Shown piece by piece: positions 22,859 to 31,120 of a stretch of DNA of 64,000 nt. The stretch spans positions 23,650,367 to 23,714,366 of the forward strand of contig CM049308.1 in the NCBI GenBank assembly GCA_026874595.1, in the 5' to 3' direction. Below the pieces are notes generated by a model. It did not search any database and had not been told where the DNA came from. It saw nothing but the letters and a program-made list of their open reading frames with translations. Source of the stretch: Sipunculus nudus (Eukaryota; Annelida; Sipuncula; Golfingiida; Sipunculidae). Position 1 is the stretch's first letter. Each line of letters starts with the position of its first letter. Position numbers and translations under genes: made by a program.

Positions 22859-25620
22859 CAAATTTATGGCGAAAGACTTCCTAAATACAGAGGAACACCT
22901 TTGTATATGGAAACCATATGTGATGATCCTGTAAGTTACAATACCTACACCAACTGGCTCAACAATTTTGATGCTGTCAGTTGTATGATGTACACAATAA
23001 AAAATGTTAAATCCACTCCATTTCACTCAGTCACCATTGTAAAAAGTAAAACGTATCTCCTGAAAAACATTTTCTCATGTAGTCAACAAGGATGATTTAA
23101 TTATACTTACTGATAGAAATAAATGTTAGGAAAAACAAAATACCCAACTTTATACCCTGAGAAGAGTATGTTTTCATAAATAAATTGACATTTTATTTAC
23201 CGTTAAAGCCAAACAGAGAGCAAAATAATACAATCAGGTTTTCCGGTTCTGAAGAAGGGCCTGTTCTTTATATATGATATTTTTCCTGGTATTCATTTTT
23301 TTTCAATTTTCACTCCGCGTTAAACCAGCCATTTAATATTCCCGCTTTTTCCAGCGCGTAGATTTCTTTTTAATATCATCAGTTTTTGCCTCTTCCTCTT
23401 TTTACATATAAACGGGGAAAACAAAGCAATTAGGAACCAGGTTAGTGTATAGAAATATGTTCTTACTGTTTCATTTTATAGCTTCTTTCTTTTTTCAAAG
23501 GTTTCTTCCGGTTATATATTTTGAGTGTTTGCGAGTACTTTCTTGTTATATACAAATCAAGATACGACCTAGTTGAACTGGAGTGATTTGAAATATCAGT
23601 TCTAGCTGATGGAAGTAACTGTAAAGAGTGGAACTTGGCTTGAAGAAATCTTTTCGACTACAAGCAATATCCATTAAGCTACATAAAAAATAAAATGTTC
23701 TGTGACTCTGAAGCCGAATATATTGAGCAAACGGGCGATGAAACATTCACCTAACGAGAGACGTGTAAATCCGTCAATCTGCATGAAATATATCAAACAA
23801 TACGCGACGTTTCTTGAAATTGTACACTTGAATAACATGATGGTCAATCCATGTTCAATGATACCTATGCACTAAAAAATGTGCATTATTAATATACCTG
23901 TTATCATTTCTTTGTGGGGTTTATTTAAGAGGGACAATTGGCAATATTGATACCGATTTATGCATGAAAATATTAAAAAATATATCTCTTCTCCTTGTGC
24001 TGCCTAGTTCTGCGGAATCTGATTTTTTTATATATCTCCGTAACAAAATTTATGCTCGTCACGATTACGTGATCTGTTATTATTAACAATATATATTAAA
24101 GGTGTAGTATCAATTATATATGACTTTTTGGTTGAGTCTGAAATAGGTGTTTTCCCCAGCGATGCTGCCTTAAACCTTTTTTCAAGGATTTCGTCTGAAA
24201 ACGTTTCTTTATTTTCATTAACTTTTAATTAATTAGATTTATTCTTCTCAGTTTCTCATATGTTTGAATCTTTGTAAATCTTATGTTTGTACCTAATGTG
24301 TGCGGAAACAGGAATGGAATAATGAAGATGTAGATACTAAGTTTAGATACTCAGTAGATACTCAGTTTCTCATATGTTTGAATCTTTGTAAATCTTATGT
24401 TTGTACCTAATGTGTGCGGAAACAGGAATGGAATAATGAAGATGTAGATACTAAGTTTAGATATCATTAACAAAATGGGGGCGCTTAACTCCAGCAAATA
24501 TTTCATGGGTCGTGACCTAGTCGACGGTAACAACCACATAAAATTTACCTGTCGGAGTAAATTATGTGAACTTTTGCAAATTTGTTGTAAAAATACGTTA
24601 ACAGTGACCCGGTTCCTAAAACGCTGAAAATGAACAATACTGTAAAACACTTTATAGCGATAACAGCAAAAGGGCAAATAAGCAAATTTACCGGGGGACT
24701 TTGTGAAAGAAAAGGGACAAAAAAAAATGGGTGCCACGTTTCAAACAGAAAGAAGATTTATACCTTTTTGGTGGCCTTAAGTATAGCTATTTAAAATATA
24801 ACAACATTAAATGATCTTTAAAATCAGTTTCCAATGGCGTCAATTTATCTCAAAGGGACATATATATATATATGTTTATACCTTTCACTGTCTGTGTGAC
24901 ACGATTCAAATATATTACAATTAAAAATGAAGCTGTAAAAATAGGTATATATAATTCTAAGAATTAATATATTTTTTATCCAATGTATGAATATTTTTCT
25001 CTGAATAGCAAGGGGATGATAACATTGCTCCCCCCGTTTGCTATCAATTGTTTGTAACCCCCTTCTATATTAACGCCCCATGTGTTTCATTTATTTTTAG
25101 AGAACTGACGTATTCGAGTATTCCGTGACTATTCCAAAGCCGTCTGCTGGATGGCGCGCCTTCTTCATCGAGGTTGGTAAATCGCCTTTTACGTCATTGT
25201 CACATGACCGGCTTTTTTTCTTAAATATCTCCACAATTTACTGAAATTAACTTTAAAAGACGGATCGTAAAACTGAGAAGGTTTTTATCATTGAAAAATA
25301 TAATTTATGAAAATGGGTCATATGTTTATAGCACTGCACAAATCCAGAATAACAACCGCACAAAAAAAGGGTCAACTCCACGTCAAAATGTACCAATCGC
25401 CCCTCCTCATTTTAAAAACCTCCAATATCGGCTTGCTTTCTATTTAAATTTGTCCATGACTTCCCCTGTTTTTGTCTCACAGGCACAGTTCGCTGGACTG
25501 TTAGGTTCTACCGCCCCGAGAGAGCGTTTGTTCTTTACAACAGAGGTCAACATCATCCCTGACACTCTCCCCTTTCCGAGATGCGTCGGTTGGTATGATT
25601 GCCAGGCATCTTTGCTTTAA
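4237..25620 (+). CDS. Gene A: AprA-like / PqaA-type secreted protein (PF10142 family), 5'-truncated by view
   Basis: Eleven exons in frame: 4237-4350, 5179-5271, 7069-7167, 8936-9065, 9860-9977, 10230-10323, 11508-11546, 14168-14256, 22464-22536, 25101-25172, 25483-25620, giving 352 codons plus stop. Diagnostic segments in order: EDDAIAYTWRRYI, GGSK/RGWTVYTTAAADF, NFHHHRRSLGGWSFALADYW, MPKLLIGGSSDEFFLPDS, NTGHSMTGSPRFDDIW, WVANSIS, AGWRAFFIE, TTEVNIIPDTLPFP. These match PhoPQ-activated pathogenicity-related proteins and Dictyostelium AprA. The fold is alpha/beta-hydrolase-like; Ser of GGSKRGW, Asp of SDEFF and His of TGHS would form the triad (inference). All boundaries are GT/AG and no exon has a stop, so the visible part looks intact. 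By comparison with gene B, exons 1-4 are absent from view. Expected secreted; the animal function is unknown to me. Confidence 0.88.
5179..5271 (+). CDS. Gene A exon 6
   Basis: 93 bases, phase 0. Encodes AVIAAMDSITDFS and ends PVSRFFLSGGSK, the start of the nucleophile-elbow motif that continues in exon 7. Donor AAG/GTCAGT. Confidence 0.9.
6031..6328. mobile_element. MITE-like element with CAGGGGCGGAT inverted ends
   Basis: Left end CAGGGGCGGAT (6031-6041) is a perfect inverted repeat of the right end ATCCGCCCCTG (6318-6328). The left end is followed by a G run and the right half is C-rich. About 298 bases with no coding capacity. A related element lies at 39555-39759. No clear target-site duplication was seen. 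Confidence 0.65.
6753..6801. repeat. (TA)n microsatellite
   Basis: Unbroken TA dinucleotide run. Confidence 0.95.
6906..6965. repeat. (TA)n microsatellite
   Basis: Unbroken TA run about 100 bases downstream of the previous one. Confidence 0.95.
7069..7167 (+). CDS. Gene A exon 7
   Basis: 99 bases, phase 0. Starts RGWTVYTTAAADF, completing the GGSK/RGW motif, and ends PKVISILNIRE before GTAGGT. Same length as gene B exon 7. Confidence 0.9.
7290..8370 (+). pseudogene. Decayed LINE reverse transcriptase (RTE/jockey-like) in intron 7 of gene A
   Basis: Fragments of a common invertebrate LINE ORF2 appear in order across changing frames: HKKHDRFNETNEETRAILAE (about 7390-7450), FRDASITHLFE and NHRGILLLSI (about 7920-8010), IQCGFQKGC (about 8055), TTFVDHTKAFDAVSRQGLWK (about 8140-8200), then FRMMSNALL (about 8349). 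The TKAFD segment corresponds to the first catalytic Asp motif of RT. Stops and frame changes are frequent and the catalytic YADD block is not reached, so this is a 3'-truncated dead copy on the same strand as gene A. Confidence 0.75.
8936..9065 (+). CDS. Gene A exon 8
   Basis: 130 bases, phase 0 to 1. Encodes NFHHHRRSLGGWSFALADYW and ends LLASIVDPY. Matches the HHHYRS.G.W..A..DY segment of the family. Acceptor CTCTCCAG, donor ATG/GTAAAG. Confidence 0.9.
9860..9977 (+). CDS. Gene A exon 9
   Basis: 118 bases, phase 1 to 2. Encodes YLPRYQMPKLLIGGSSDEFF followed by LPDSYRHFW. The Asp of SSDEFF is the expected acidic member of the hydrolase triad. Confidence 0.9.
10230..10323 (+). CDS. Gene A exon 10
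   Basis: 94 bases, phase 2 to 0. Encodes QVSNTGHSMTGSPRFDDIWD and ends NFYMFAAR. The His of TGHS is the expected triad His. The acceptor TTTTCAAAG (ending 10229) was chosen because it keeps phase and gives the same length as gene B exon 10; a nearer-consensus CAG at 10197-10199 would run into a stop. Confidence 0.85.
11508..11546 (+). CDS. Gene A exon 11 (39-base exon)
   Basis: Only 13 codons, EVDPPSMSWTMGE, with acceptor CTTCCCCAG and donor GAA/GTAAGT. Gene B has the same-sized exon reading GIDYPSMSWNITE. The SMSW core matches the 'P.FSW' segment after the hydrolase core of the family. Confidence 0.85.
11755..13330 (+). repeat. Tandem array of a ~340-bp monomer in gene A intron 11
   Basis: A CGTCCGTC-rich leader (about 11800-11832) is followed by units starting GCACAAATC or variants at 11841, 12181, 12518, 12820 and 12992. 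Spacings are 340, 337, 302 and 172, so later units are shortened. Shared blocks: GGACCT.GAATCTT, GACATGCAGGGA, GAGCTATGGGGCT, AATAATGGAAAATTTGATAC and CTGGTGGCGCC. The last part (13130-13330) looks like the 3' segment of the same repeat. This style of repeat is frequent in mollusc genomes. Confidence 0.8.
13740..14160. repeat. Low-complexity GAT/ATG/AAT-rich stretch
   Basis: A degenerate purine-rich trinucleotide region ending in an unbroken run of GAT triplets (about 14128-14160), directly against the acceptor of exon 12 (AG at 14166-14167). It produces artificial minus-strand frames rich in Ile, His and Tyr. Exon 12 therefore has no normal pyrimidine tract. Confidence 0.85.
14168..14256 (+). 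CDS. Gene A exon 12
   Basis: 89 bases, phase 0 to 2. Encodes TATDGFITATVSEVP and RAWVANSIS. Same length as gene B exon 12. It lies just 104 bases before the retrotransposon insertion. Confidence 0.88.
14361..15166 (+). repeat. Left (5') LTR
   Basis: 806 bases bounded by TGTTAC and GTAACA, a perfect six-base inverted pair. Contains a TATA-type block (AATAAATAGGGGG near 14629) and a late AATAAATTATAATT block (near 15005) suited to polyadenylation. It differs from the right LTR at several sites in the first 140 bases, so the insertion is not recent. Confidence 0.92.
15173..15190 (+). promoter_or_regulatory. Primer-binding site, tRNA-Pro type
   Basis: Seven bases after the left LTR, TGGGAGCTCGTCCGGGAT differs at one position from the tRNA-Pro-complementary PBS (TGGGGGCTCGTCCGGGAT) used by many retroelements. 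Proline tRNA priming is therefore likely (inference from match). Confidence 0.75.
15333..16404 (+). pseudogene. Retrotransposon gag, broken
   Basis: Starts ATG at 15333 (MADFKPETFVEEPDPDQLEQ). An in-frame TAA at 15477 splits it; the same frame resumes at 15483 with a Glu/Lys-rich coiled-coil stretch (MQHELTLKEKEKEIDLKRLE) and a capsid-like part (PPFQEKEVDKYFLHFE, TGKAREIYTEL). A frameshift near 16010-16070 changes frame, and the 3' part (16075-16404) ends in KKICNYCKKTF then a stop. The CNYCKK start is a CCHC zinc knuckle cut off before its His and last Cys. Would bind RNA and form particles if intact. Confidence 0.8.
16421..16770 (+). other. Acidic spacer with internal repeats between gag and protease
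   Basis: An open stretch with recurring short units, SCEEFNKARSF, SCEEYPLNKAKSF and variants, then a frame change around 16740. It continues the pol reading region and resembles a linker. No enzyme motif is seen. Confidence 0.5.
16770..17156 (+). pseudogene. Retropepsin-like protease with altered active site
   Basis: The segment IRILRDTSSGQSLMLANTLP corresponds to the aspartic-protease loop of this element type, where the expected pattern is RDTGA(S)QSL. Asp at 16968-16970 is kept, but the following D-T-G has become D-T-S (AGT). Downstream VPLHSIHLKSDLISG and, after a stop at 17154, LLGNDVAGDKVQPVPIVTEK fit the family. The enzyme should be inactive. Confidence 0.7.
17580..18660 (+). pseudogene. 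Integrase (zinc finger, DDE core, GPY/F module), broken
   Basis: Zinc-binding part: AHEAPLSGQLGINKTYQKV, then FYWPNLR and CKSCHTC. The second zinc His expected in GHLG is Gln here. Core: first Asp in IIVDCVGPLP, second in QSDQGSNF, Glu in PYQPESQGA, all kept. An in-frame TAA at 18144 follows QGAL, where the family has Glu. The frame continues (KNMIRTYCFDTPKNWDEG) to RYFGP and a TAA at 18567, which replaces the Tyr of the GPY motif. It precedes the RT domain, the Gmr1-type order. Confidence 0.88.
18655..18950 (+). pseudogene. Linker between integrase and RT
   Basis: Reads MLKPYYDRYS, then a hydrophilic linker and LKNLLRNYEHLFSDIPTRTN, HDVDV. The NYEHLFSD-PTRT-HDVDV pattern is the usual start of Gypsy RT, directly ahead of the fingers. 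Sequence then jumps to the PKPDGSYR block (see the deletion finding). Confidence 0.7.
18955..19560 (+). pseudogene. Ty3/Gypsy reverse transcriptase, broken
   Basis: Motifs in order: PKPDGSYRMCTDYRKLN, FPIPRIDDRIE, VSKFDLLKGFWQVP, then after a frameshift near 19135 FQYKVMPFGTKNSPATFQRL and the catalytic box AYIDDLIVYSD (YIDD at 19267-19278). A TAG stop follows SDT at about 19300. Thumb region: VKSEFCHAQVTFLGHVVGQG and QIMRFLGMVGYYKK. Catalytic aspartates are present, but stops and the frameshift prevent a product. Confidence 0.88.
19560..20070 (+). pseudogene. Gypsy RNase H
   Basis: Open from about 19514 to 19960, in another frame than RT. Contains FKLAVDASDTAAGAVLLQ (first Asp), KHYSTIEKECLPLILALRHF (Glu) and IIFSDHNTLTF (third acidic residue), then a stop; a final frame gives YNLEIRQIKGKDNVLADCLS. 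The acidic residues of the RNase H active site are kept. It is the last pol domain: the polypurine tract and LTR follow 120 bases later, leaving no room for a second integrase. Confidence 0.85.
20190..20200 (+). promoter_or_regulatory. Polypurine tract
   Basis: AGGAGGGGGAG abuts the TGTTAC start of the right LTR, the expected site for plus-strand priming. Confidence 0.85.
20201..21052 (+). repeat. Right (3') LTR
   Basis: Begins TGTTACAGATGTCTC and ends GTTCTGTAACA. It is about 46 bases longer than the left LTR, because a short GA tract present in the left copy has expanded to a long GA run (20504-20556). Flanks (ATAA on the left, AAAC on the right) give no convincing target-site duplication. 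Confidence 0.92.
21053..22463. other. Remainder of gene A intron 12
   Basis: Contains a TA run at 21881-21926; two short matching blocks, GTGCATTCTGCATAC...AGGGATAG near 21304-21328 and its inverse near 22080-22105 (AATGCACCTATCGAAAAATA against TATTTTTCGATAGGTGCATT). The latter pair spans 21293-22108 as an inverted repeat. No coding signal. Confidence 0.55.
21881..21926. repeat. (AT)n microsatellite
   Basis: Unbroken AT run. Confidence 0.95.
22464..22536 (+). CDS. Gene A exon 13
   Basis: 73 bases, phase 2 to 0, acceptor TTTAATTTAAG, donor ACG/GTGAGA. Encodes RDFRRMAGTNPEETGVMWNE and ends TAVT. The NPE and RDFR pattern fits 'ATNPEARDFR' of the family. Same length as gene B exon 13. Confidence 0.88.
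22584..22854. repeat. G-run/TA/GA repeat block, possible degraded CAGGGGCGGAT MITE
   Basis: Starts CAGGGGCGGATCC followed by a G run (near 22588-22610), has a C run near 22778-22789, then TA (22799-22828) and GA (22829-22853) microsatellites. The left end matches the MITE ends at 6031 and 39555; the right end (GATCTGCCCC) is decayed. Confidence 0.5.
23992..24085 (+). repeat. Fragment of the 3' end of the same LTR family
   Basis: GCTGCCTAGTTCTGCGGAAT, ATCTCCGTAACAAAATTTA, GCTCGTCACGATTACGTGAT correspond block by block to the last ~90 bases of the LTRs (compare 15070-15145 and 1920-2005). Only this tail remains in gene A intron 13. Confidence 0.75.
24247..24464 (+). repeat. Near-perfect ~114-bp tandem duplication
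   Basis: CTCAGTTTCTCATATGTTTG at 24247 recurs at 24361 and the two copies read the same for about 100 bases, through GAAACAGGAATGG and AGATACTAAGTTTAGATA. Either very recent or an assembly artefact. Confidence 0.9.
25101..25172 (+). CDS. Gene A exon 14
   Basis: 72 bases, phase 0. Encodes RTDVFEYSVTIPKPSAGWRA then FFIE; the GW.AFF.E pattern is a family hallmark near the C-terminus. Donor GAG/GTTGGT. Confidence 0.9.
25483..25620 (+). CDS. Gene A last exon (15)
   Basis: 138 bases including TAA at 25618-25620. Encodes AQFAGLLGSTAPRERLFFTT, then EVNIIPDTLPFPRC, and ends CQASLL. The FTTEV..IPDTLPF block is the family's C-terminal signature; two Cys follow (CVGWYDC), as in gene B (CSGYEDC), perhaps a disulfide. 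Confidence 0.92.
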   Translation, partial: AQFAGLLGSTAPRERLFFTTEVNIIPDTLPFPRCVGWYDCQASLL

Positions 25621-25686
25621 AATATAAAATTCAACAGCACGGGGCTCATTAAAGGTTACCCTCACTGTGAAATGCCATTTGGTTTA

Positions 25687-25692
25687 AATAAA
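25687..25692 (+). terminator. Candidate polyadenylation signal of gene A
   Basis: AATAAA 67 bases after the stop codon, the first consensus hexamer downstream. Confidence 0.55.
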
Positions 25693-25818
25693 TAGAAAGC
25701 ATTGATTTTCACTGTTGTTGTAATAATTGATTACAGGAACTCTGATAATTAGTTTTTTGGTATAGCAAGGCTGTCAATACGACGAAAAAAATTGGATTCT
25801 CAGGTCAACAAATACTCA

Positions 25819-25864
<46 letters not shown>

Positions 25865-26745
25865 CCACCGTCAGCGACGTACCAATTTATAATCATAAAA
25901 AACCTAAATCTATTAGATATAAGGTTGTGTTTAATAAAGCAAACTATTCTCTATGCAGCAATCATAGCGATTCTGAGTTTAAAGATGAACACCTGCAATA
26001 AATTCTTATTACTGAAACATATTGATTGATTCTAAAAATGGCCATGTTCATAATTTAGTTACCATACAACATACATTAAATTGAAAATCTGTGTGATCTG
26101 TTGTCATTTTTTTTCTGGTACAGAATTTTCAAAATAAACTAATTCGCTACTAAAAATACTATAAAATACAAAGACAAATGTTACAAAGATAAAGTATATT
26201 TAATTAGGAATATATTTTGAAATAAAATAATTGTCTCAAAAGAGATTATAGAATAATCAATTAGCTTAATTACTGGGGTTGGCTTCCTAGTTGCCAGGTT
26301 AACATTTCGCGATTTTCACCGTTCGCTTTTTCGCGAGGCTTCAGTATTCGCGATCTCACCATACAATAGACAACACGGAGTACATCCGTCAATAAGTTAA
26401 TTATCTATACAAAATAATATATTCACAAAATCCTAGAATTTGGACGGAGACCCAAGTCAATTTATCTTATATTAACGGTAACATACAAGGTCAGTTATTT
26501 TTTTTGAAAACAATCTTGACTTTCCTTGAATGATGGGGCCTCTTATTGATAAGGTTTTATTTTCTCGATAATTTCCATTCCGCAAACATCGCGAACCCTC
26601 GCGAATATATTAAACTACAGTTTCTTTTACATAAATGTTCAACGGGTTTAGAAAGTCTGTATCAAGCAGGTTCTCAAAGTTGATAAATAACAAGGAAAGA
26701 ATAAACCTAGAAGAATAAAATATATGTTACTGCGAAAACAACAAG

Positions 26746-26850
26746 GGGCGTCAATACAGAGGGGATTGGGTGTATATGCCCCCACTTTTTAGCAAGTAGG
26801 ATTGTAAATGTTATCAAACCCCCCCCCCCGATTAATATTTATAAATCGGA
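26746..26850 (+). repeat. C-run dispersed repeat, copy 1
   Basis: GGGGCGTCAATACAGAGGGG and TGTAAATGTTATCAAACCCC blocks match GGGACGTCAGTACAGG... and GGTAAATGTTGTAACCCC at 42440-42545. Probably one family of small non-autonomous elements. Confidence 0.55.
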
Positions 26851-27491
26851 AATGAAATATATTAATCATTTAATTTAAATATTTTTGTTCCATTTCTGAT
26901 TTTACTATGACATTATTTGTCTCGCAGTTACACTTTCATATGTATCAAGGTGAATATTAGGGACTCTAATTGGTGCCTCTATTCAACTGATTCATTTAGA
27001 AAATCATTGTTTCTTTTGATATAACCTTATATTCAGCGAAGGTATGGGCCTCATGACATGCCTCACATATACAGCATAAAACCAAAGTTTTCTAACTAGA
27101 ACAAATGAGTACAAGAAATAAACCATTATGCAATATTAAAAGTATATTTCTTGGCGTAAAATGTACCTAGGCCTAGTGTGTACAAAACATTTAAGTAAAA
27201 ACGTATGTATACACTAGCTAATTCTTAAACGAAAAACCTGCAGCCTAACTAACTGCTGGTGGTGTAAGAGAGATGGCGGGTGTGTGATAGATCTCTTGGG
27301 AGTTGTTGATTGTCCAGTAATTTCATCGGAAGTGATGAGCTAGTTCGTGAAGCAAGGAAACCCCTCTTTATGCAATCAACCAAAAAAAAAAAGGGTCCGA
27401 GAAAAAGCACTTTCCCTTCTCGAAGTTGGTATATAATTAACATATACTGGAAACATAATACCTTATTATAAAACTTATACTTAATTGTTAA

Positions 27492-27492
<1 letters not shown>

Positions 27493-27580
<88 letters not shown>
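27493..27580. repeat. (TA)n microsatellite
   Basis: Almost unbroken, with one TAAATA interruption near 27526. Confidence 0.95.
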
Positions 27581-27585
<5 letters not shown>

Positions 27586-28168
27586 GTTTCCAAACTTTGA
27601 CTACTCTCCATACCTGCGAGTCAACCCCCCAGTCGTTGAAGATAAACTGAAATCACTAAAAACAACAAACAACTAGAATGTGTCGTCGGAGTCTTCAACT
27701 CTTCCCCGGAATCAAACTTAAATTTGTGGACACAATGCCATGCTTCAGTGTCACCTATTCTCCTTGTGAATGACAGAGCAAGCACTGGCCCTCATTCCTA
27801 CCAATGTCTTGAACTCGGGAACAAAGGGATTGTCCTCTGTCACTTTGCAAGAAGAGCCTTGGAATAAAATGAGGAAAATAGATTTAGCCAAGAATCTACA
27901 TGGAACTTCCATATTCTTTTTAAATATTTAAAATTAAAACGGTTGCCATAGCATAAATGTAAATAGAGAACAAATGACAAGGTGTCAATTGTTACAATCA
28001 GTTAATTATTACTTAGCAAGCATTGGTTTTGGATGTATGATATATTATTTCATGAAAGAAATCAGAAGAAACGTCCCTGGGGTAGATACCTTCCAATCGT
28101 AAACTTGAATGTGTAAAATAAACAGTCTAGGTGTAAACATCACCAATATTTACAAACAAATTCGGCTT

Positions 28169-28170
<2 letters not shown>

Positions 28171-28203
<33 letters not shown>

Positions 28204-28207
28204 AGGG
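28171..28207. repeat. (GA)n then G-rich microsatellite
   Basis: GA run passing into GGGGAGGGGGG. Confidence 0.9.
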
Positions 28208-28885
28208 GGGATGTGCAGCACTCCCCTGAAATGCATAATACCATTAATAACGCCTGTTCGGTGGCGCCCTCTGTAGGCTGTCACAGGAAGTACACAGCAA
28301 AACACTTTGAATGAGTAAGAAATATTAAACTGAATCAAATGAAACCGATGGCAGGACTACGTTTCGTTAGTGACAATTTTGTGGGGATATAATGTTAACC
28401 ATATTTTTGAGAACCGTGTTTAAAACTGAACCATATTATCAAAATATATGGTATTTTGTCAGCTTGCAGGAAGAAAAACAGTTTTCCTTTGTTTAAATTG
28501 GGTATATGAACAACACCGACTTTGGTTAGTTGTTTATGATACCATCAAGAGTACTTTCTATTGACCGAGGAAAGCGCAACAGTTAACAAGTTACCAAAGA
28601 TATTATTTTTTTTAATAAATGACCTGTAAAATAGTACCGATTGTGTAAAACAACAATAATTTTAGTCTTCCCCAAAATGAAGTTCATTCAAATCATGTTT
28701 GAGCAACATCAGTATATAAAACTCCGTGATATTCAAAAGTTACTTAACTAGTAAATTTTTCGGTCTCCTTCTTGCGTCGTCCATAAACACAATTCTCTAA
28801 TAGGGCCACGCAAAATTCTATTAATACTTCATCATTAATGAAACTCCACTACAAAAACATTTGTAAAACAAAAACCGCGTGGAGC

Positions 28886-29215
28886 GTGGTGGCATTATGG
28901 ATAGGGCGCCGGACTTTTGACTGCAAAGTTGTGTTTGCGTCCCGTTCTGAACGCCTTCTTTATGCTGCGACTCCTAGACCCAGTCTTTACCACAATGGTG
29001 CACTCTCTCGAATCAGGAGTGAATGGATGGGCGGCAGGCAAATATAGAATGAAAGAACCTTCTTGCGCCTGATATGGTTGCTGGGGTTGTGTCCTCCCAA
29101 GGGAACCAAGATAAGCTACAAGAATGGATAAGCCCAAACGACCAGGAAGGCAAAGTGAGACAGAAGTGACTGACATCATCGATGAAATAAGACTTTAAAC
29201 CCCAACCTTTACCTT
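28886..29215 (+). mobile_element. Probable tRNA-derived SINE, type 1
   Basis: GTGGCATTATGGATAGGGCG then CCGGACTTTTGACTGCAAAG and a GTGTTTGCGTCCC block look like the A and B boxes and anticodon arm of a tRNA-derived head. A SINE body follows (GGTTGCTGGGGTTGTGTCCT). Single copy in the window, so the call rests on the head. Confidence 0.55.
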
Positions 29216-29419
29216 AAAACCACATTTCAACCACAAATTCAACTATATTTCAAAACCTCATTAAATGTTTCAGCTTCAATAGTCCTGAATGTAAAACTGC
29301 ATATGTGACCCTCCGCTTTCCAAATCAGATTTTAGGCAACTCTGTGGAGCACACAAGCTTTAATCCACTAAATTTAAATATTTTGACTTAAAACTTTGAC
29401 TTAAAAGCTGTTTACAGCC

Positions 29420-29775
29420 GCTTCCCTCAGCTGGGAGCTGCAATTTGATATATATTGTCTAATCATAAAATTACGAGTTCAGGTGCGAATTATGAAACAT
29501 TAACCCTTCGGAAAAGGTAGTTACTTATATAACACATGGCCCTTGCCTTGTGTGTATATCGTTTTACTCAGTAGCAGTCTATTACCCGTGTTAGTGATGT
29601 AGAAGCTGCTCACAATCCCAGGAGCTGCAATTTAATATATATGGTCGAATTAGTAAAAGTAGGAATTCAGGTGCGAATTATGAAATATAAACCCTTCGGA
29701 TAAGGTACTGAACTCATACAACAAGTGGCTCGTGCCGTGTATCTGTATCGGTTTACTCCGTACCAGTCTATTGGT
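29420..29775 (+). repeat. 188-bp direct duplication
   Basis: GGTGCGAATTATGAAA at 29482 and 29670, with matching flanks (GGGAGCTGCAATTT / AGGAGCTGCAATTT, ACCCTTCGGA, GTATCGGTTTACTC). Two diverged copies. Confidence 0.75.
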
Positions 29776-29944
29776 TAAAGAAATCCATATGACGAATTTT
29801 CTTATCGCATTATTAGGCACGACCACTATATAGTTTCAACCCTTCCACAAGAGGTCGTTTCTACTAAAAACGAATCTCTTCCAGTAAGGAATTTTAGGAT
29901 GGCCGGAACTACTTGTATCAACTTTCAAACTGTCCATATGTCCG

Positions 29945-30312
29945 TAATCTGTGGATTAGGGTTGGAGCACAGGGCCCAAAGCCCGGGGGATCGTGAGTTC
30001 AAATCTCAGCTGAGGAGCGGTGAGATTTTTCACGGTCGACCCCCACCCAGGATGAGCGCTCTGCAGGCTGCGTGGGGTTACTCTGCCCAAAAGTCGTGCT
30101 TCACTTATAAACGAATGCGCCTTTCGTGGGTTCCTCGGTGCAGTTTGGATGGCACACACCAAAACCCACAGGAATGTTATACAGAGCCTGGTTGACGCAA
30201 GCCCTGTCGCGTGTTAGCCCGAGCCGCATAGTCCGAAACCTGAATGGAATTCTGCAGATGTACATAGTACACAGTTAAGCAAGCTAAAAACGGAGGCGGT
30301 TACCTCCACCAA
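29945..30312 (+). mobile_element. SINE, type 2, copy 1
   Basis: A tRNA-like head with a B box (GTGAGTTCAAATCTC, 29993-30007), a body with CCCCCACC, GCGCTCTGCAGGCT, TGGGTTCCTCGGTG and GGAATTCTGCAGATGTACAT, and a 3' hairpin GGAGGCGGTTACCTCCACC. The same blocks in the same order occur at 37600-37982, so this is a real family. Confidence 0.8.
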
Positions 30313-30339
30313 AAGAATGTCTTACTTTAATTTAAAAAA

Positions 30340-30640
30340 ATGTCAAAATTCAAGAGAAAAAAAACTTCTGTTTACATTACACATGCGCATGTTTCCTAAA
30401 CATTACTTATTCAAGCCATATCACATAACACTCATGTTCATATAATTTCTTCTTGAAACTTTTCTTACTCATCGTATTTTAATGGCTACGATCTTAACTA
30501 TATTTATACTTACTCCGCTGTTGTATTTACAAGCTAAGGTGCATTGTAGGGGAAAGGATTTCTTAACCAGCAGGGTCTTTCTCTTGTGAGTACGATTTTG
30601 CGCAGTGCCCATATTTCTATTTTAGTTGTTTTTCGAATCC
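30340..30640 (+). repeat. Dispersed repeat (pair with 44140-44430)
   Basis: CTGTTTACATTACACATGCG, ACACTCATGTTCATATAATT, TCTTGTGAGTACGATTTTGC correspond to CAGTTTACATTTCACATGTG, AACATCCATGTTTCTGTAAT and TCTTGTGAGTCCGAGTCTGC at 44170-44400. Confidence 0.6.
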
Positions 30641-31120
30641 ACAAGGGGTTTATAGCAAAAAATAGACCATATAATAACAGCGATCAAGCGCAGCGGTGTT
30701 GTTGTTTAAATTTGTTTGCAAGTCTCAGCTAAGCATAAAACTCATCCTTGGGTAATAAAAGTATATATTTGTATATTTTACCAGTATATTTGCATCAAAT
30801 TCCTGTGCGATGTTGTTGGTTTAAAAGGTCAAAGAGATCTGCCGTTTTTTTTAGCAATCAATGAGACGCCCATAAGATAATTTAAATATTTGTATAATGT
30901 CAATAAAAATAATATACAAATAAACTGTGACAATACGAACAGGAACCAGGTAAAACCCTTTACAGGTTAACAATCTGTAATCTGAAATCGAAAAAGTGGT
31001 TACAAAATGAAATCAGTCCCAGGCATCGTTTCGTGTAACCGCTGCTTGTTATGGCAAGGTTCTCCGGGTAGGTTAAACTAAAATCGATATCAGATTATTC
31101 CCGGGTAATCTGAATCGGGG

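Larger units (their letters stand above)
25621..28880. other. Convergent intergenic region, left part
   Basis: AT-rich non-coding DNA. It contains TA runs (25821-25862; 27493-27580), a stretch with several CGCGA motifs in both orientations (26305-26355 and 26585-26610), a C-run element (26746-26835) related to 42440-42545, a dispersed repeat (27640-27860) related to 52370-52480, and a GA run at 28171-28200. Open frames here come from the dinucleotide runs. Confidence 0.6.

Noticed and set aside
29993-30007. Functional tRNA gene at the SINE B box
   Set aside because: Only a B-box-like block is good; no cloverleaf could be closed by eye, and the SINE body follows.
29956-30195. Frames on both strands of the type 2 SINE
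   Set aside because: SINE sequence; no codon conservation with the second copy at 37600.
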